From NCBI GenBank assembly GCA_020635395.1, contig JACJZV010000002.1:434001-498000 (forward strand): a stretch of 64,000 nt of DNA, in the 5' to 3' direction. Below the pieces are notes generated by a model, which searched no databases, was not told where the DNA came from, and saw nothing but the letters and a program-made list of their open reading frames with translations. Positions 44,503 through 53,098 of this stretch are shown here, piece after piece. Position numbers and translations under genes: made by a program. Position 1 is the first letter of the stretch. Every line of letters starts with the position of its first letter. The stretch is from Flavobacteriales bacterium. Lineage in GTDB: Bacteria; Bacteroidota; Bacteroidia; NS11-12g; UBA9320.

Positions 44503-47500
44503 ATGAATACCCGAGAGATACTTAGCTTTTATTCGCACACCCCAGCTGTAATGCAGTTGTTTGAAATGATTAAGGAGACCAAAAATCATGTTCACATAAC
44601 GGGCACTGCCGGAAGCTTTAAGTCATTTTTGGCTGCAGCTGCTTTTGCAGAATTAGGCAGATCTGTCATTTTTGTACTACCAGATAGCGAAGAAGCCAGT
44701 TATGTTTATCAAGACATTTACAACATTTTGGGTAAATCATCGGTCTATTATCTACCGCCTTCTTTTTCAAGGTTGTTCGACCCAAATTCGCCCAACAATA
44801 ATACCATACAGGAGCGGGCAGAGGTAATTTTACAGCTTCAAAAATTGGAGAAACCTTTCGTTTTGGTGGCTTCCGCCGAATCTATTTCCGAAAAGGTTAT
44901 TAGCCCCGAAAATTTAAGCAAAAATCAATTTCAGCTTCAGGTTGGCGAGGTGCTCGATTTTGATTTTATGATTGAGGTGCTAAACACCTATCACTTTAAT
45001 CGAGAGGATTTTGTGTATGAACCCGGCCAGTATTCCATTCGTGGGGGCATCATTGATATCTTCAGTTATTCGCATGAGTTGCCTATGCGTATTGAGTTAG
45101 ACGGACGTATGGTGGAGTCTATTCGACAGTTTGACCCCATTACTCAATTATCTACGGCCGAACTTAAATTTTCTTCCATTGTTCCAAACCTTCATGAAGA
45201 AGAAATAGCCGGACAACGAATCAGCATTTTCGAATATGTGAACAACGATGCCTTTTTCTTTGCCAATAGTTTGAGTCAGACACTCGACATAATAGCGGAG
45301 CAAGCAAATGATGGTGTCATCTATTTATCAAACGATGAGTTGAAAAACGAATTAACGAAAAGAAGTGGAGCCGAATTTGGCCAAATGCCCTTTTTTAGAA
45401 ATAAGACGACCATTGAGTTCAACCAAGCTCCCCAAAAAACATTTGGTAAAAATTTTAATCTGCTCATCGAGCATCTGCTTGAAAACGCCAAGTTTGGGAT
45501 TGATCAACACATTTTTTCGGAAACAGGAAAACAAATTGAACGCCTCGAATCAATCTTTACCGATTTGCGAAGCAATGTTCAATTCACCCCTGTTTATCTG
45601 GGTTTGTCCGAGGGTTTTATTGACAAATCAAATCATTTGGCCATTTACACAGAGCATCAAATATTTGGAAGACACTATCAATTTAGAAGCAAACATAAAT
45701 ATTCTAAAAATCAAGCTCTTACGCTTCGAGAGTTGAGCAATTTAAAACCCGGAGATTATATTGTGCATATAGATCACGGAGTTGGCATTTTTGAGGGATT
45801 ACAAAAAATTGAGATGGGTGGCAGACTGCAAGAGGCAGTCCGAATTTCATATACAAACAAAGATTTATTGTATGTAAACATTGGCTCTTTGCACAAAATA
45901 AGCCGATATACGGGTAAGGATGGATTTGTGCCAAAGGTGAACAAATTGGGTTCTGATGCGTGGGTAAATCTTAAAAACAAAACAAAACGACAGGTTAAAG
46001 ACATTGCTCGTGATTTGATAAAGCTTTATGCCAAAAGAAAATCTGCCCCCGGACATCAATTTTTGCCCGACAACTATTTGCAGGTAGAATTAGAAGCCAG
46101 CTTTTTGTATGAAGACACTCCCGACCAAAGCAAAGCTACGGAGGATGTAAAAAGGGATATGGAGTCGGCACACCCCATGGATAGGCTTGTGTGTGGTGAT
46201 GTAGGTTTTGGAAAAACAGAAATTGCAGTTCGGGCAGCCTTCAAAGCAGTATGCGACAGCAAGCAGGTTGCTGTTTTAGTTCCAACCACCATTTTAGCTC
46301 AACAACACTTTCACACGTTTAGAAATAGATTTGAAGGATTTCCGTGCAACGTTGATTACATAAATCGTTTTAGAACCTCCAAACAGCAAACCGAATCGAT
46401 AAAAAAATTGGCCGAAGGCAAAACGGACATTATTATTGGAACTCATCGTCTTTTGAGTGAAAAAATAAAATTTAAAGACCTCGGTCTTTTGATAATTGAT
46501 GAAGAACAGAAATTCGGTGTTTCGGCAAAAGAAAAACTTAAAACCATGCGGGCCAACATAGACACTCTTACCCTGACCGCCACCCCAATTCCGCGAACGC
46601 TACATTTCTCACTCATGGGTGCTCGCGATCTCAGCATTATCAATACCCCACCTCCCAATCGTCAACCAACCAAAACCTCATTGCACAAGTTTAGTACTGA
46701 AATTTTTGCCGAAGCAGTTAATTATGAACTAAACAGGAGTGGTCAAGTTTTCGTGGTTCACAATAGAGTGAGAGATATACATGAAGTCGCTGCGATGATT
46801 TCGAGTGTTTGTCCGGGTGCACGTGTAGTGGTGGGTCATGGCCAAATGGCCGGAGATGAGTTAGAAAATGTTATGCTCCGGTTTATTGATGGAGAGTATG
46901 ATGTTTTGGTGGCAACAACCATTATAGAAAGCGGTTTGGATATACCAAATGCCAACACCATTTTAATAAATAATGCCCATTTCTTTGGGTTGAGCGATTT
47001 GCACCAAATGCGTGGAAGGGTTGGCAGAAGCAACAAAAAAGCATTTTGTTATTTGATTGCTCCCGCTATTCACACACTTACCGATGATGCCAAAAGACGA
47101 CTTCAAGCCATAGAAGAATTTAGCGATTTGGGCAGTGGCTTTAATGTGGCCATGCGTGACATGGATATTCGAGGTGCCGGAAATCTGCTAGGTGGAGAGC
47201 AAAGTGGTTTTATATCAGAAATAGGGTTTGATATGTATCACAAAATCCTTGATGAGGCTGTAAAGGAGCTAAGAGAAGATGAATTTAAAGACCTTTTTGA
47301 TGACGATAATGAAATTCAATCGTCCAATGATTGCCAAGTAGAAACCGACCTTGACATTATGATTCCTGATTTCTATGTGTCGAACATTTCAGAAAGGCTT
47401 ACACTATACACAGAATTAGCCAAAATAGAAACCGATGAAAAATTGATACAATTTCGCGACCAATTAAAAGACCGGTTTGGTGAGCTGCCCAAACAAGTTT

Positions 47501-47775
47501 TGGATTTACTTCAAAGCATCCGTCTAAAGCACTTGGGAATGCAACTTGGCTGGGATAAAATAAGAATAAAAAATGGAAAACTTTTGGGCTACTTCCCCGA
47601 TGAAAACGACACAAAATATTACAATTCGGAGCTTTTTGGTAATCTGATGAGCAGGATAAATCTCCACGCATCACATTTCAGTTTAAAACAAAAAGGAAAT
47701 CAATTACTATTAGTAACAGAAAAGCCAAAAGAAACAATCTCTGATTTTATTGAAGTACTGCGAAAATTAATTTAA
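44503..47775 (+). CDS. mfd: Transcription-repair coupling factor Mfd
   Basis: A translocase that removes RNA polymerase stalled at lesions and recruits UvrA. The 1090-residue protein has UvrB-like N-terminal domains (SFKSFLAAAAFAELGRSVIF, YEPGQYSIRGGIIDIF), the RNAP-interaction domain (LKPGDYIVHIDHGVGIFEGL), and the RecG-like motor: Walker A CGDVGFGKTEIAVRAA, DEEQ in IIDEEQKFGV, and TTIIESGLDIPNANTI, QMRGRVGRSNKKAF. The C-terminal domain that hides the UvrA site follows. The 208 bp after its stop hold no gene but a promoter and a hairpin. Confidence 0.96.
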   Translation: MNTREILSFYSHTPAVMQLFEMIKETKNHVHITGTAGSFKSFLAAAAFAELGRSVIFVLPDSEEASYVYQDIYNILGKSSVYYLPPSFSRLFDPNSPNNNTIQERAEVILQLQKLEKPFVLVASAESISEKVISPENLSKNQFQLQVGEVLDFDFMIEVLNTYHFNREDFVYEPGQYSIRGGIIDIFSYSHELPMRIELDGRMVESIRQFDPITQLSTAELKFSSIVPNLHEEEIAGQRISIFEYVNNDAFFFANSLSQTLDIIAEQANDGVIYLSNDELKNELTKRSGAEFGQMPFFRNKTTIEFNQAPQKTFGKNFNLLIEHLLENAKFGIDQHIFSETGKQIERLESIFTDLRSNVQFTPVYLGLSEGFIDKSNHLAIYTEHQIFGRHYQFRSKHKYSKNQALTLRELSNLKPGDYIVHIDHGVGIFEGLQKIEMGGRLQEAVRISYTNKDLLYVNIGSLHKISRYTGKDGFVPKVNKLGSDAWVNLKNKTKRQVKDIARDLIKLYAKRKSAPGHQFLPDNYLQVELEASFLYEDTPDQSKATEDVKRDMESAHPMDRLVCGDVGFGKTEIAVRAAFKAVCDSKQVAVLVPTTILAQQHFHTFRNRFEGFPCNVDYINRFRTSKQQTESIKKLAEGKTDIIIGTHRLLSEKIKFKDLGLLIIDEEQKFGVSAKEKLKTMRANIDTLTLTATPIPRTLHFSLMGARDLSIINTPPPNRQPTKTSLHKFSTEIFAEAVNYELNRSGQVFVVHNRVRDIHEVAAMISSVCPGARVVVGHGQMAGDELENVMLRFIDGEYDVLVATTIIESGLDIPNANTILINNAHFFGLSDLHQMRGRVGRSNKKAFCYLIAPAIHTLTDDAKRRLQAIEEFSDLGSGFNVAMRDMDIRGAGNLLGGEQSGFISEIGFDMYHKILDEAVKELREDEFKDLFDDDNEIQSSNDCQVETDLDIMIPDFYVSNISERLTLYTELAKIETDEKLIQFRDQLKDRFGELPKQVLDLLQSIRLKHLGMQLGWDKIRIKNGKLLGYFPDENDTKYYNSELFGNLMSRINLHASHFSLKQKGNQLLLVTEKPKETISDFIEVLRKLI

Positions 47776-47805
47776 CAAAACGCCATCTATTCAAACAAAT
47801 AAATT

Positions 47806-48018
47806 TAGCTTTGTATTCAATTATACAACTACTTAACAAAAATTGTTGACCTTGTGCGAGTCTAAAGCAGGAAATTTTATCCATTAGCCCCTTGGTAATA
47901 ATTTAGTACTTTCCGATTAGCGGTAAGTGTTTGTTTATAAATGCCTTATCATTTTAGATAAGCATGGTTAGTAATTTTAGTTATAGAGGTCTCGGCTTCC
48001 GCCGAGGCCTCTATTTTT
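47806..48018 (+). ncRNA. Candidate small RNA between mfd and the tRNA region
   Basis: A perfect -7 box TAGCTTTG is at 47806-47813, and the region ends in a strong terminator at 47983-48018. The roughly 195-nt transcript holds no convincing ORF. It has an internal hairpin CTTATC/GATAAG (47945-47950 with 47957-47962) and GGAAATTTT/CCATTAGCCCC stretches that could pair loosely. It does not fit a known RNA that I can recognise (not clearly 6S, tmRNA, RNase P or SRP). The stretch may instead be a long 3' end of mfd. Confidence 0.35.
47983..48018 (+). terminator. Strong intrinsic terminator, 14-bp stem
   Basis: ATAGAGGTCTCGGC (47983-47996) pairs with GCCGAGGCCTCTAT (48001-48014) with one G:T pair, loop TTCC, then T5. 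It would stop plus-strand transcription from mfd or from a small RNA. Confidence 0.92.
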
Positions 48019-48089
48019 AACGAGAGTTTATTATAAACCAGTTACATTGCGATAAATGCATAATATAATGAGCAATATATGATATAAAG

Positions 48090-48158
48090 GGAATCTGCGA
48101 ACCCGCGACTCTCCCGATGAACAATCGGGATATTCTTACCAACTGAACTACCGAACTA
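48090..48158 (-). pseudogene. Decayed tRNA-like sequence, copy B
   Basis: On the minus strand GGTAGTTCAGTTGG matches the D arm of the neighbouring tRNA-Asp, and CCCGATTGTTCATCGGG makes an intact anticodon arm with GTT in the loop. GTCGCGGGTTCG matches the T-arm start, but the sequence then diverges (CAGATTCC), so T stem and acceptor do not close. It is an incomplete tRNA duplicate, not a working tRNA. Bases 48019-48089 hold only short AT palindromes. Confidence 0.75.
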
Positions 48159-48205
48159 ACAAAGAAGTATTTTTATTGAATTGAATAATTGGCATAAAAA
48201 AAGCC
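48109..48205 (-). repeat. tRNA-downstream repeat module, copy B
   Basis: Inverted copy of 12636-12732: terminator arm GGC plus T-tract, spacer TTTATGCCAATTATTCAATT, TACTTCTTTG and the tRNA-like 5' part up to GGGAGAG. It sits directly downstream of tRNA-Asp, as copy A sits downstream of tRNA-fMet. Confidence 0.85.
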
Positions 48206-48228
48206 CCTCATTGCTGAGAGGCTTTTTT
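48196..48228 (-). terminator. Intrinsic terminator after tRNA-Asp
   Basis: GCCCCTCA (48203-48210) pairs with TGAGAGGC (48215-48222) with one mismatch, loop of 4, and a seven-T tract on the minus strand. The homologous terminator follows tRNA-fMet. Confidence 0.88.
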
Positions 48229-48242
48229 GCTTGATAATCAAG

Positions 48243-48316
48243 CGGTCCGGACGGGACTCGAACCCGCGACCCCCTGCGTGACAGGCAGGTATTCTAACCA
48301 ACTGAACTACCGAACC
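48243..48316 (-). tRNA. tRNA-Asp (GTC)
   Basis: Full cloverleaf on the minus strand: acceptor GGTTCGG/CCGGACC with one T:G pair, D arm with GGTAGTTCAGTTGGTTAGAA, anticodon stem CCTGC/GCAGG with loop CTGTCAC (anticodon GTC), T arm CGGG-TTCGAGT. Discriminator G. CCA not encoded. Confidence 0.97.
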
Positions 48317-48353
48317 GTTTCCAAAAATTTTAGGTCTCAAAATTTTCGGACTG

Positions 48354-48382
48354 CAAAAATAGCTTTTTTGATATAAAACAAA
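48354..48382 (-). promoter_or_regulatory. Promoter of tRNA-Asp
   Basis: TTTG (48382-48379), 17 nt, TATTTTTG (48361-48354) on the minus strand; the tRNA begins 37 nt downstream at 48316. Confidence 0.6.
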
Positions 48383-48515
48383 TTAAAATTTTAAAATTCT
48401 TTTTTTGACTTCCTCTGCCATTAAATCCTAAATGCATAGCGGTAAATATTTTGTCCTTTGGTGTACCTTTCAAAAAATTTACAACTGCATCAAAACCTCC
48501 CTATCTAAATATTTT

Positions 48516-48523
48516 TACCTTTG
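48516..48523 (+). promoter_or_regulatory. -7 box of accA
   Basis: TACCTTTG, 30 nt before the ATG at 48554. It overlaps an in-frame TTG at 48521, which therefore is not the start codon. Confidence 0.5.
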
Positions 48524-48553
48524 CCCGCTTACAACCCTAATATATTTGACTAT

Positions 48554-49510
48554 ATGATGTTGCTTGATTTTGAAAAACCCATTGAGGAACTTCTCGAACA
48601 GTTGGAGAAAGCCAAAGCCACTCACGAAAAAGGAAAGGTTGACATGACCGACACCATTGGCCAGTTGGAAGAAAAAATAGATAAACTCAAAAAAAGTTTA
48701 TATAAAAACCTTTCGGGATGGCAAAAAGTGCAATTAAGCCGACACCCTGATAGACCTTATACATTGGATTATATAGAGGGAATTACCACCAACTTTGTAG
48801 AATTGCATGGCGATAGAAATGTGGCCGACGACAAAGCAATTGTCGGTGGTTTTGCTCAAATAGACAATTATCCGGTAATGATTTTGGGACACCAAAAAGG
48901 TAGAAATACCAAAGAACGTCAGTTTAGAAACTTTGGAATGGCTAATCCAGAAGGTTATAGAAAAGCACTCCGGCTTATGAAACTTGCCGAAAAGTTTAAT
49001 AAACCTATTATTACGTTGATTGATACCCCTGGAGCCTCGCCCGGATTGGAAGCCGAAGAAAGAGGCCAAGGAGAAGCCATTGCTAAAAACCTGATGGAAA
49101 TGGCCGTTTTGAAAGTACCCATTATTTGCATTGTGATTGGTGAAGGAGCCAGTGGAGGAGCTTTGGGTATAGGTGTTGGTGATAGAATTGCGATGCTTGA
49201 GAACTCATGGTATTCAGTAATATCTCCCGAAAACTGCTCGACCATTTTATGGCGTAGCTGGGATTATAAAGAAAAAGCCGCTGATGCCTTAAAACTAACG
49301 GGCGATGATATGTTGGGCAATGGTTTGATTGACAAAATCATTAAAGAACCGCTTGGTGGGGCACACAATGACAAGGAGGCCATGTTCAAAACCTTGAAAA
49401 CCGAGATAAAACGGCTTATAAAAGAGTTAAAAGACATCCCATCAGATGATTTGGTAAATCAGAGAATTGAAAAATTCAGCAATATGGGGGTTTATGAAGA
49501 GCTTACCTAA
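48554..49510 (+). CDS. accA: Acetyl-CoA carboxylase carboxyltransferase subunit alpha
   Basis: Part of the enzyme that makes malonyl-CoA from carboxybiotin and acetyl-CoA. About 318 residues, starting [23 protein letters not shown] at 48554 or 48557. Visible motifs are [34 protein letters not shown] and [16 protein letters not shown] (crotonase-like oxyanion loops). The upstream TTG extension is in the promoter. The 3' end overlaps the convergent wbqC-like gene by 8 bp. fabH (24 kb) uses its product. Confidence 0.95.
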   Translation: MMLLDFEKPIEELLEQLEKAKATHEKGKVDMTDTIGQLEEKIDKLKKSLYKNLSGWQKVQLSRHPDRPYTLDYIEGITTNFVELHGDRNVADDKAIVGGFAQIDNYPVMILGHQKGRNTKERQFRNFGMANPEGYRKALRLMKLAEKFNKPIITLIDTPGASPGLEAEERGQGEAIAKNLMEMAVLKVPIICIVIGEGASGGALGIGVGDRIAMLENSWYSVISPENCSTILWRSWDYKEKAADALKLTGDDMLGNGLIDKIIKEPLGGAHNDKEAMFKTLKTEIKRLIKELKDIPSDDLVNQRIEKFSNMGVYEELT

Positions 49511-50087
49511 GCAAAGAGGCTGCTTCCGAACCGTAATTGAAAAGTAAATCTAAAACACTTAAGTTTGATTCAAACGGTAACTTGTCGTTAAAAACTTGGC
49601 TGTATTTAACCGTTTCTACGGCAAAATTTGAATGTCTCAAATCCAGTTCGTATCTTTCGACAAACCCTTGACTATAAACAATTTCAGCCGTAAAGTTCAA
49701 CTTTTTCACACAAAATTTCAATGCCCGAGTGTTTAACTCAATGAGTTTTGAGGGCTCCGAAAAAATGATTTCTTGCAGCTCTGATTTGTAAAATTCAAAA
49801 TACGGAGATTTATTATATGCCGCCTCCAAGCCACGCCAGTGCTGCAAAGGCCAATTTTCAGTATAGCTTATTTCCACCTCCCGCAGCAAACCTCTGGTTT
49901 TTTTAATTATTGGCACCGATAGCCTCAATCGTCCATTGGAGTTAACCAATTCATATCTATTTCTCAAGCTTTGTTTAACCCAATTCTCGGAGGTTTCTAC
50001 GATAATCTCATTGCATTTAAATGCCTCCTTCCACCAACCAATATTTGGAAATAAAAAAAAGGGGAAAGCACTACTTTTCATTTTCAT
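49503..50087 (-). CDS. WbqC-like family protein
   Basis: A 194-residue member of the WbqC-like family, found in O-antigen and other loci but of unclear activity. The N-terminal hydrophobic segment [17 protein letters not shown], then [15 protein letters not shown] and [10 protein letters not shown] are the typical parts. It overlaps folK by 17 bp. Possible link to sugar amine transfer is family lore, not visible here. Confidence 0.82.
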   Translation of the reverse strand: MKMKSSAFPFFLFPNIGWWKEAFKCNEIIVETSENWVKQSLRNRYELVNSNGRLRLSVPIIKKTRGLLREVEISYTENWPLQHWRGLEAAYNKSPYFEFYKSELQEIIFSEPSKLIELNTRALKFCVKKLNFTAEIVYSQGFVERYELDLRHSNFAVETVKYSQVFNDKLPFESNLSVLDLLFNYGSEAASLLR

Positions 50088-50568
50088 TGAGTTTGCTCTT
50101 TAATTGTTTCACACTTTTATCAAAAAGTGGATGAACAATGTTTGGGATAATTTCAGTCAAAGGCTCTAATACAAACAACCGTTCGTGCATATAAGGATGA
50201 GGAATTTCTAAAATATCCGACTGATAAATGGTTTGACCGTAAAAAATAATATCGATATCAATAACCCGTGGCCCCCATTTTTCATACCTTTTTCTACCCA
50301 AATTTTGCTCTATGTTCAAAATAGTTTCAAGCACGATGATTGGTCTTAAATTGGTTTCAAAAACCAATGCCTGATTTAAGAATTTTGATTGTTCTGTGTT
50401 TCCCCAAGGCTCCGTTTCGTAAATTTTTGAATGTAAAACTACATGACCAAAGGCCTCAGCCAATTGTTCTGTAGCTTGTTCTAAAAATTCTTTCCTATCG
50501 CCCATATTGCTGCCCAGAAGCAGTACCAATTGTTCAAACCTTCGTGTGATAAAAAAATCTCTATCCAT
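50071..50568 (-). CDS. folK: HPPK (2-amino-4-hydroxy-6-hydroxymethyldihydropteridine diphosphokinase)
   Basis: Pyrophosphorylates 6-hydroxymethyl-dihydropterin in folate synthesis. Residues VLLLGSNMGDRKEFLEQA, YETEPWGNTEQSKFLNQAL, GPRVIDIDIIFYG and PHPYMHERLFVLEPLTEI are the family set, with metal-binding Asp pair in DIDII. It is 165 residues long. First gene of the folK / wbqC-like pair. Confidence 0.95.
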   Translation of the reverse strand: MDRDFFITRRFEQLVLLLGSNMGDRKEFLEQATEQLAEAFGHVVLHSKIYETEPWGNTEQSKFLNQALVFETNLRPIIVLETILNIEQNLGRKRYEKWGPRVIDIDIIFYGQTIYQSDILEIPHPYMHERLFVLEPLTEIIPNIVHPLFDKSVKQLKSKLNENEK

Positions 50569-50622
50569 TTTTGCGGGTCAAAGGTTAAAATTTTAATGAA
50601 ACTTTATAATCATGAGTTTCGT

Positions 50623-50630
50623 TATTTTTG
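50623..50630 (+). promoter_or_regulatory. -7 box directly before the 50635 gene
   Basis: TATTTTTG, then TACT and the ATG at 50635. The transcript would begin at or near the start codon. Confidence 0.45.
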
Positions 50631-50634
50631 TACT

Positions 50635-51030
50635 ATGGATATTGAAAAACTCCTGCCCCTTATTTTAATTGCCCTCTATTATCTATTTGGTAAAAAGAGT
50701 AGCGATGAAAAGAAAAAAGCCCCAAAACCTGTGGCTCAAAAAAGGCCTACCGCTTCTTCCAAACCACAAAAAACATTGGAAGACATAATTCGCGAGCTTT
50801 CCGGACAACCGGAGGAAAAGGAGTCCAAACCCGCAGAGCGAAAAAAGATTAAACATACGCATGAGGCCGATATTCCAATGGAATCGTTGGAAACCAAAAA
50901 ATATGTGAGACCAAGAATAGAATCAAAATCCACCAGAAGAGTTATGGCCGAAGAAGCAGAAGAAATTGATTTTGATTTGCAGCAAGCGGTGATAAACGAT
51001 GCTATTCTAAATCGTCCTCAGCACTGGTAG
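50635..51030 (+). CDS. Small membrane-anchored protein with charged tail, hypothetical
   Basis: A 131-residue protein from the ATG at 50635 (MDIEKLLPLILIALYYLFGKK, one membrane helix). The rest is soluble and charged, with KKAPKPVAQKRP, TLEDIIRELSGQPEEKE and a C-terminal DFDLQQAVINDAILNRPQHW. An upstream ATG at 50530 would overlap the divergent folK start and is rejected. It overlaps the end of the convergent gtrA gene by 29 bp. Unknown role; short Bacteroidota proteins of this type are common. Confidence 0.65.
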   Translation: MDIEKLLPLILIALYYLFGKKSSDEKKKAPKPVAQKRPTASSKPQKTLEDIIRELSGQPEEKESKPAERKKIKHTHEADIPMESLETKKYVRPRIESKSTRRVMAEEAEEIDFDLQQAVINDAILNRPQHW

Positions 51031-51511
51031 AATCTTTAAAAATCCACAGTTTCTGCCCGACAAAATTTACCACACTGGTTACTCCGGTTGCCAAAATAAA
51101 TGCAAAAAGCCTATCCGTTTTAAATGGGAAAAATTTGTGTACTTCGCCATTAAAACTCGTCCAAAGTAAGGCAATTTCGTTATCCTTAAAAAAGCTCAAA
51201 CCCCAGGCATTAATGCCAATGTTTACAACAAACGAGATGAGATATAACATAAAAAAATTGGCAAGCCTCTTTTTATTTTTGTCCGTTTGTCGCCACGTCC
51301 AGTATTTATTGATGTTGTAGGTAACAAAAGTTCCGGCAATGAAACCTAAACCTTTGTAAATATCGGCATAGTGAATTGGCCCTGACAATTTGGAATCGGC
51401 ATTACCAAACACATTGCTAAATGTGTAATATACAAAAAAGTCAACCATTACAGCTATGATGCCACTAATGGTAAATTTTGTAATTTCTTTACTTGTTTGA
51501 TAAAGTGCCAT
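51002..51511 (-). CDS. GtrA-family membrane protein
   Basis: GtrA proteins are thought to flip or modify lipid-linked sugars. From the ATG at 51511 (MALYQTSKEITKFTISG) it has about 169 residues and four membrane helices (GIIAVMVDFFVYYTF, GLGFIAGTFVTYNIN, NFFMLYLISFVVNIGI, AFILATGVTSVVNFV) with the conserved YNINKYWTW. The frame extends 135 bp upstream, but this overlaps the guaB start and is not family-like. Convergent overlap of 29 bp with the upstream gene. Confidence 0.85.
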   Translation of the reverse strand: MALYQTSKEITKFTISGIIAVMVDFFVYYTFSNVFGNADSKLSGPIHYADIYKGLGFIAGTFVTYNINKYWTWRQTDKNKKRLANFFMLYLISFVVNIGINAWGLSFFKDNEIALLWTSFNGEVHKFFPFKTDRLFAFILATGVTSVVNFVGQKLWIFKDSTSAEDDLE

Positions 51512-51552
51512 AAATGAGAGGCGGCAAAAATACCATAAAATATTTGCTGGTT

Positions 51553-51585
51553 TTTGAAATAGGAGGACAGAATGTTTTACTTTTG
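51553..51585 (+). promoter_or_regulatory. Promoter of guaB
   Basis: TTTG (51553-51556), 21 nt, TACTTTTG (51578-51585), then 38 nt to the ATG at 51624. Part of the -33 region lies in the gtrA 5' flank. Confidence 0.6.
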
Positions 51586-51623
51586 CACCGCAAATAATAA
51601 AAGCACTTAAAAAATTATTTGCA

Positions 51624-53096
51624 ATGTCTGATTTTTCAAATCCCAAAGTTTCTTATCAAGGTTTAACTTTTGACGATGTTCTTGTTTTGCCCCGCTATTC
51701 GGAGGTGTTGCCAAGAGATGTAAATACTAAAACCCGACTAACAAAAAAACTCTTCATAAACATTCCCATCGTTTCGGCGGCCATGGATACGGTAACTGAA
51801 AGTAGGCTGGCAATTGCTATTGCACGCGAAGGCGGCATTGGCATCATTCATAAAAATATGAGTATAGAACAGCAAGCAGCCGAAGTGAAAAAAGTGAAAC
51901 GCTCGGAAAGCGGAATGATAAAAGACCCCATTACCTTGCAGGGAACCGCCACACTGAAAGAAGCCCTTACCATTATGAAAGACAATAGAATTGGTGGCAT
52001 TCCGGTGGTGAATGAGGCAGGGGTTTTAAAAGGGATTATTACCAATAGAGATTTGCGGTTTGAAAAAGATTTGTCAAAGCCAATTTCTTTAGTAATGACC
52101 AGTGAGAACTTAGTGACAACTACGGAAGACACAGACCTAACAAAAGCCAAAGACATCCTTCAACAACATAAAATAGAAAAACTACCTGTTGTTGATAATA
52201 ATGGGGTTTTAAAAGGTTTAATCACGTTTAAAGACATTGAAAAAGTAAAAAATCACCCATCTTCTGCCAAAGACAAATATGGTAGATTGTTGGTTGGAGC
52301 AGCGGTTGGAATAACTTCTGATACCATTGAACGTGTTACCCAGTTGGTAGAGGAAGAAGTGGATGTTATTACGCTCGATACCGCACACGGACACTCAAAA
52401 GGTGTGGTGGACGAATTGAAAAAAATAAAATCTCATTTCCCCAATTTGCAGGTAATAGTGGGTAATGTGGCCACTGCTGATGCTGCCGAAATGCTGGCCA
52501 AAGCGGGAGCCGATGCAATTAAAGTTGGGGTTGGACCCGGTTCTATTTGCACCACCCGAATCATTGCAGGTATTGGTGTTCCACAACTTTCGGCTATTAT
52601 GCAGTGTGCAGAGGTAGCAAAAAAATACGACGTACCGATTATTGCCGATGGTGGAATACGCTATAGCGGAGATTTAGTAAAGGCCGTGGTAGGAGGTGCT
52701 GATTGCATTATGGCAGGCTCATTGTTTGCCGGCACCGAAGAAGCACCGGGCGAAACGAGCTTTTATGAGGGTAGAAAAGTTAAATCATATCGCGGTATGG
52801 GTAGCATTGAGGCCATGAAAAAAGGAAGTAGTGATCGATACTTTCAGGATGCGGAAGCCGAAATTGCCAAATTGGTTCCTGAGGGAATTGTAGGTTCAGT
52901 GCCTTACAAAGGAAGTTTATCGGAAGTAATATACCAATATGTTGGTGGGCTGCGAGCTGGAATGGGCTATTGCGGTGCAAAAACAATTGATGAACTTAAA
53001 ACGGCTACCTTCACCCAAATAACCGGAAGTGGTATCAGAGAGAGCCACCCTCACGACATTACCATCACCAAAGAAGCTCCAAATTATAGTAGGTAA
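51624..53096 (+). CDS. guaB: IMP dehydrogenase
   Basis: Oxidises IMP to XMP for GTP synthesis. The 490-residue protein has TFDDVLVLPRYS at the start, two CBS domains (about residues 97-210) inserted in the barrel, the catalytic Cys309 in GVGPGSICTTRI, DGGIRYSGDLVKAV, and the flap loop YRGMGSIEAM. The next gene begins 2 bp later. Confidence 0.97.
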   Translation: MSDFSNPKVSYQGLTFDDVLVLPRYSEVLPRDVNTKTRLTKKLFINIPIVSAAMDTVTESRLAIAIAREGGIGIIHKNMSIEQQAAEVKKVKRSESGMIKDPITLQGTATLKEALTIMKDNRIGGIPVVNEAGVLKGIITNRDLRFEKDLSKPISLVMTSENLVTTTEDTDLTKAKDILQQHKIEKLPVVDNNGVLKGLITFKDIEKVKNHPSSAKDKYGRLLVGAAVGITSDTIERVTQLVEEEVDVITLDTAHGHSKGVVDELKKIKSHFPNLQVIVGNVATADAAEMLAKAGADAIKVGVGPGSICTTRIIAGIGVPQLSAIMQCAEVAKKYDVPIIADGGIRYSGDLVKAVVGGADCIMAGSLFAGTEEAPGETSFYEGRKVKSYRGMGSIEAMKKGSSDRYFQDAEAEIAKLVPEGIVGSVPYKGSLSEVIYQYVGGLRAGMGYCGAKTIDELKTATFTQITGSGIRESHPHDITITKEAPNYSR

Positions 53097-53098
53097 TT

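Noticed and set aside
48521..48554. accA start at the in-frame TTG 48521
   Set aside because: The TTG is part of the TACCTTTG -7 box; the next ATG at 48554/48557 fits the family start LDFEKPI.
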